Assembly: GCA_016875695.1 (NCBI GenBank)
Contig: VGPB01000125.1
Location: 1-5,604, forward strand
From: Chloroflexota bacterium
Lineage (GTDB): Bacteria > Chloroflexota > Dehalococcoidia > UBA2979
Direction of reading: 5' to 3'
DNA length: 5,604 nucleotides
Position 1 is the first letter of the stretch, and every line of letters starts with the position of its first letter. Under the pieces are notes generated by a model. It searched no databases, had not been told where the DNA came from, and saw only the letters and a program-made list of their open reading frames with translations. The position numbers and the translations under genes were made by a program. Positions 5,438 to 5,604 of this stretch are shown here, piece by piece.

Positions 5438-5604
5438 ATGAGTGATGCTACCCCGCCCCGGCGCATGCGCTATTCGTACGAGGCCCGGTGCCGCACGGTA
5501 GAGGCGATGCTGACCGGCGCATCGACCGCGGCGTCACGCGGGCAGGTCGGGGCGAGCCGTGCCACCACGTACCGTTGGCGCGCTCGCCACCGCGAAGCAG
5601 GCTG
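5438..5604 (+). CDS. transposase N-terminus (helix-turn-helix), cut by window edge
   Basis: An ORF of 55 codons open to the right edge, starting at an ATG with a perfect AAGGAGGT (5426-5433) 4 nt upstream. The product opens with a short basic arm (PPRRMRYSYEARCR, 6-19), then a helix (about 14-25), the turn TGAS (26-29) and a second helix. A recognition helix with SRATTYRWRARHRE (40-53) follows and ends in G55. The pattern 'R-x-x-x-V-E-x-x-x-x-G-x-S' followed by 'V-x-x-S-R-A-T-x-Y-x-W' is that of the DNA-binding head of IS481-type transposases and IS3 OrfA. The DDE catalytic core would lie beyond the window, so whether the enzyme is intact is unknown. An unrelated HTH regulator is a less likely alternative given the IS-like boundary next to it. 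Confidence 0.78.
   Translation, partial: MSDATPPRRMRYSYEARCRTVEAMLTGASTAASRGQVGASRATTYRWRARHREAG

Larger units (their letters stand above)
5344..5604 (+). mobile_element. insertion sequence, IS481-like, left part only
   Basis: The element is taken to begin with TGTACTGATTACATACC at 5344, right after the TCTAGC target. It has a 94-nt leader and then the transposase start at 5438; the right end is beyond the window. Evidence: a terminal TGT as in IS481/IS3-type ends, a CTAG-containing target directly at the boundary, and a transposase N-terminus with a helix-turn-helix like that of IS481 and IS3 OrfA proteins. The left boundary is inferred, because the matching right inverted repeat cannot be seen. 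The family call leans to IS481 over IS3 because of the target site. The insertion lies in non-coding DNA, 135 bp past the dehydrogenase stop, and breaks no visible gene. Confidence 0.6.

Noticed and set aside
5215..5466. Minus-strand 83-residue open frame across the spacer and IS left end
   Set aside because: It crosses the inferred IS boundary, has no family similarity that I recognise, and its start lies inside the transposase coding start.
1..5604. CRISPR array, tRNA/rRNA, toxin-antitoxin or phage genes
   Set aside because: No regularly spaced repeats, no cloverleaf-like segment and no matching protein families were seen on either strand.

Overview
The window is high-GC bacterial DNA (roughly 70% G+C by eye, not counted). 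It carries third-position G/C codons, close gene spacing and purine-rich ribosome binding sites. Nothing in it fixes the phylum: high-GC Chloroflexota, Rokubacteria-like lineages, Actinobacteria and Betaproteobacteria would all fit. It reads as a small accessory catabolic/transport locus next to an insertion sequence.

Layout. Four genes lie on the minus strand (transcribed right to left): a VOC/glyoxalase-fold protein (3904-3485), a monocarboxylate-type MFS transporter (3398-2136), an alpha/beta hydrolase (2100-1300), and a second, different MFS transporter that runs off the left edge (1210 to before 1). The first three look like one transcription unit, with gaps of 86 and 35 nt. A GC-rich hairpin and then a good sigma-70-type promoter precede the last gene, so it can be transcribed separately. 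An acyl-CoA dehydrogenase (4051-5208) is divergently oriented on the plus strand. The 146-bp divergent spacer (3905-4050) holds a 17-bp palindrome, an interrupted long inverted repeat and mirror-image -10-like hexamers, which suggests shared control of both directions.

Right end. After a 135-bp stretch with no gene, an insertion sequence begins at about 5344, directly after the hexamer TCTAGC. This fits the NCTAGN target preference known for IS481-type elements. Its transposase starts at 5438 behind a perfect Shine-Dalgarno and runs off the right edge after 55 codons of a helix-turn-helix domain. A 9-bp perfect inverted repeat in the IS leader can sequester that Shine-Dalgarno, the arrangement expected for fold-back protection against read-through transcription from the upstream dehydrogenase.

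How the genes may work together (inference): the monocarboxylate-type carrier could import or export an organic acid or ester, the hydrolase could release an acid, and after CoA activation (no ligase is visible here) the dehydrogenase would oxidise the acyl-CoA. The VOC protein lacks both usual metal-binding histidines, so its role is open. No substrate can be named from sequence alone. I see no RNA gene, CRISPR array, defence system or clearly new multi-gene system; the most interesting items are regulatory and mobile-element details.
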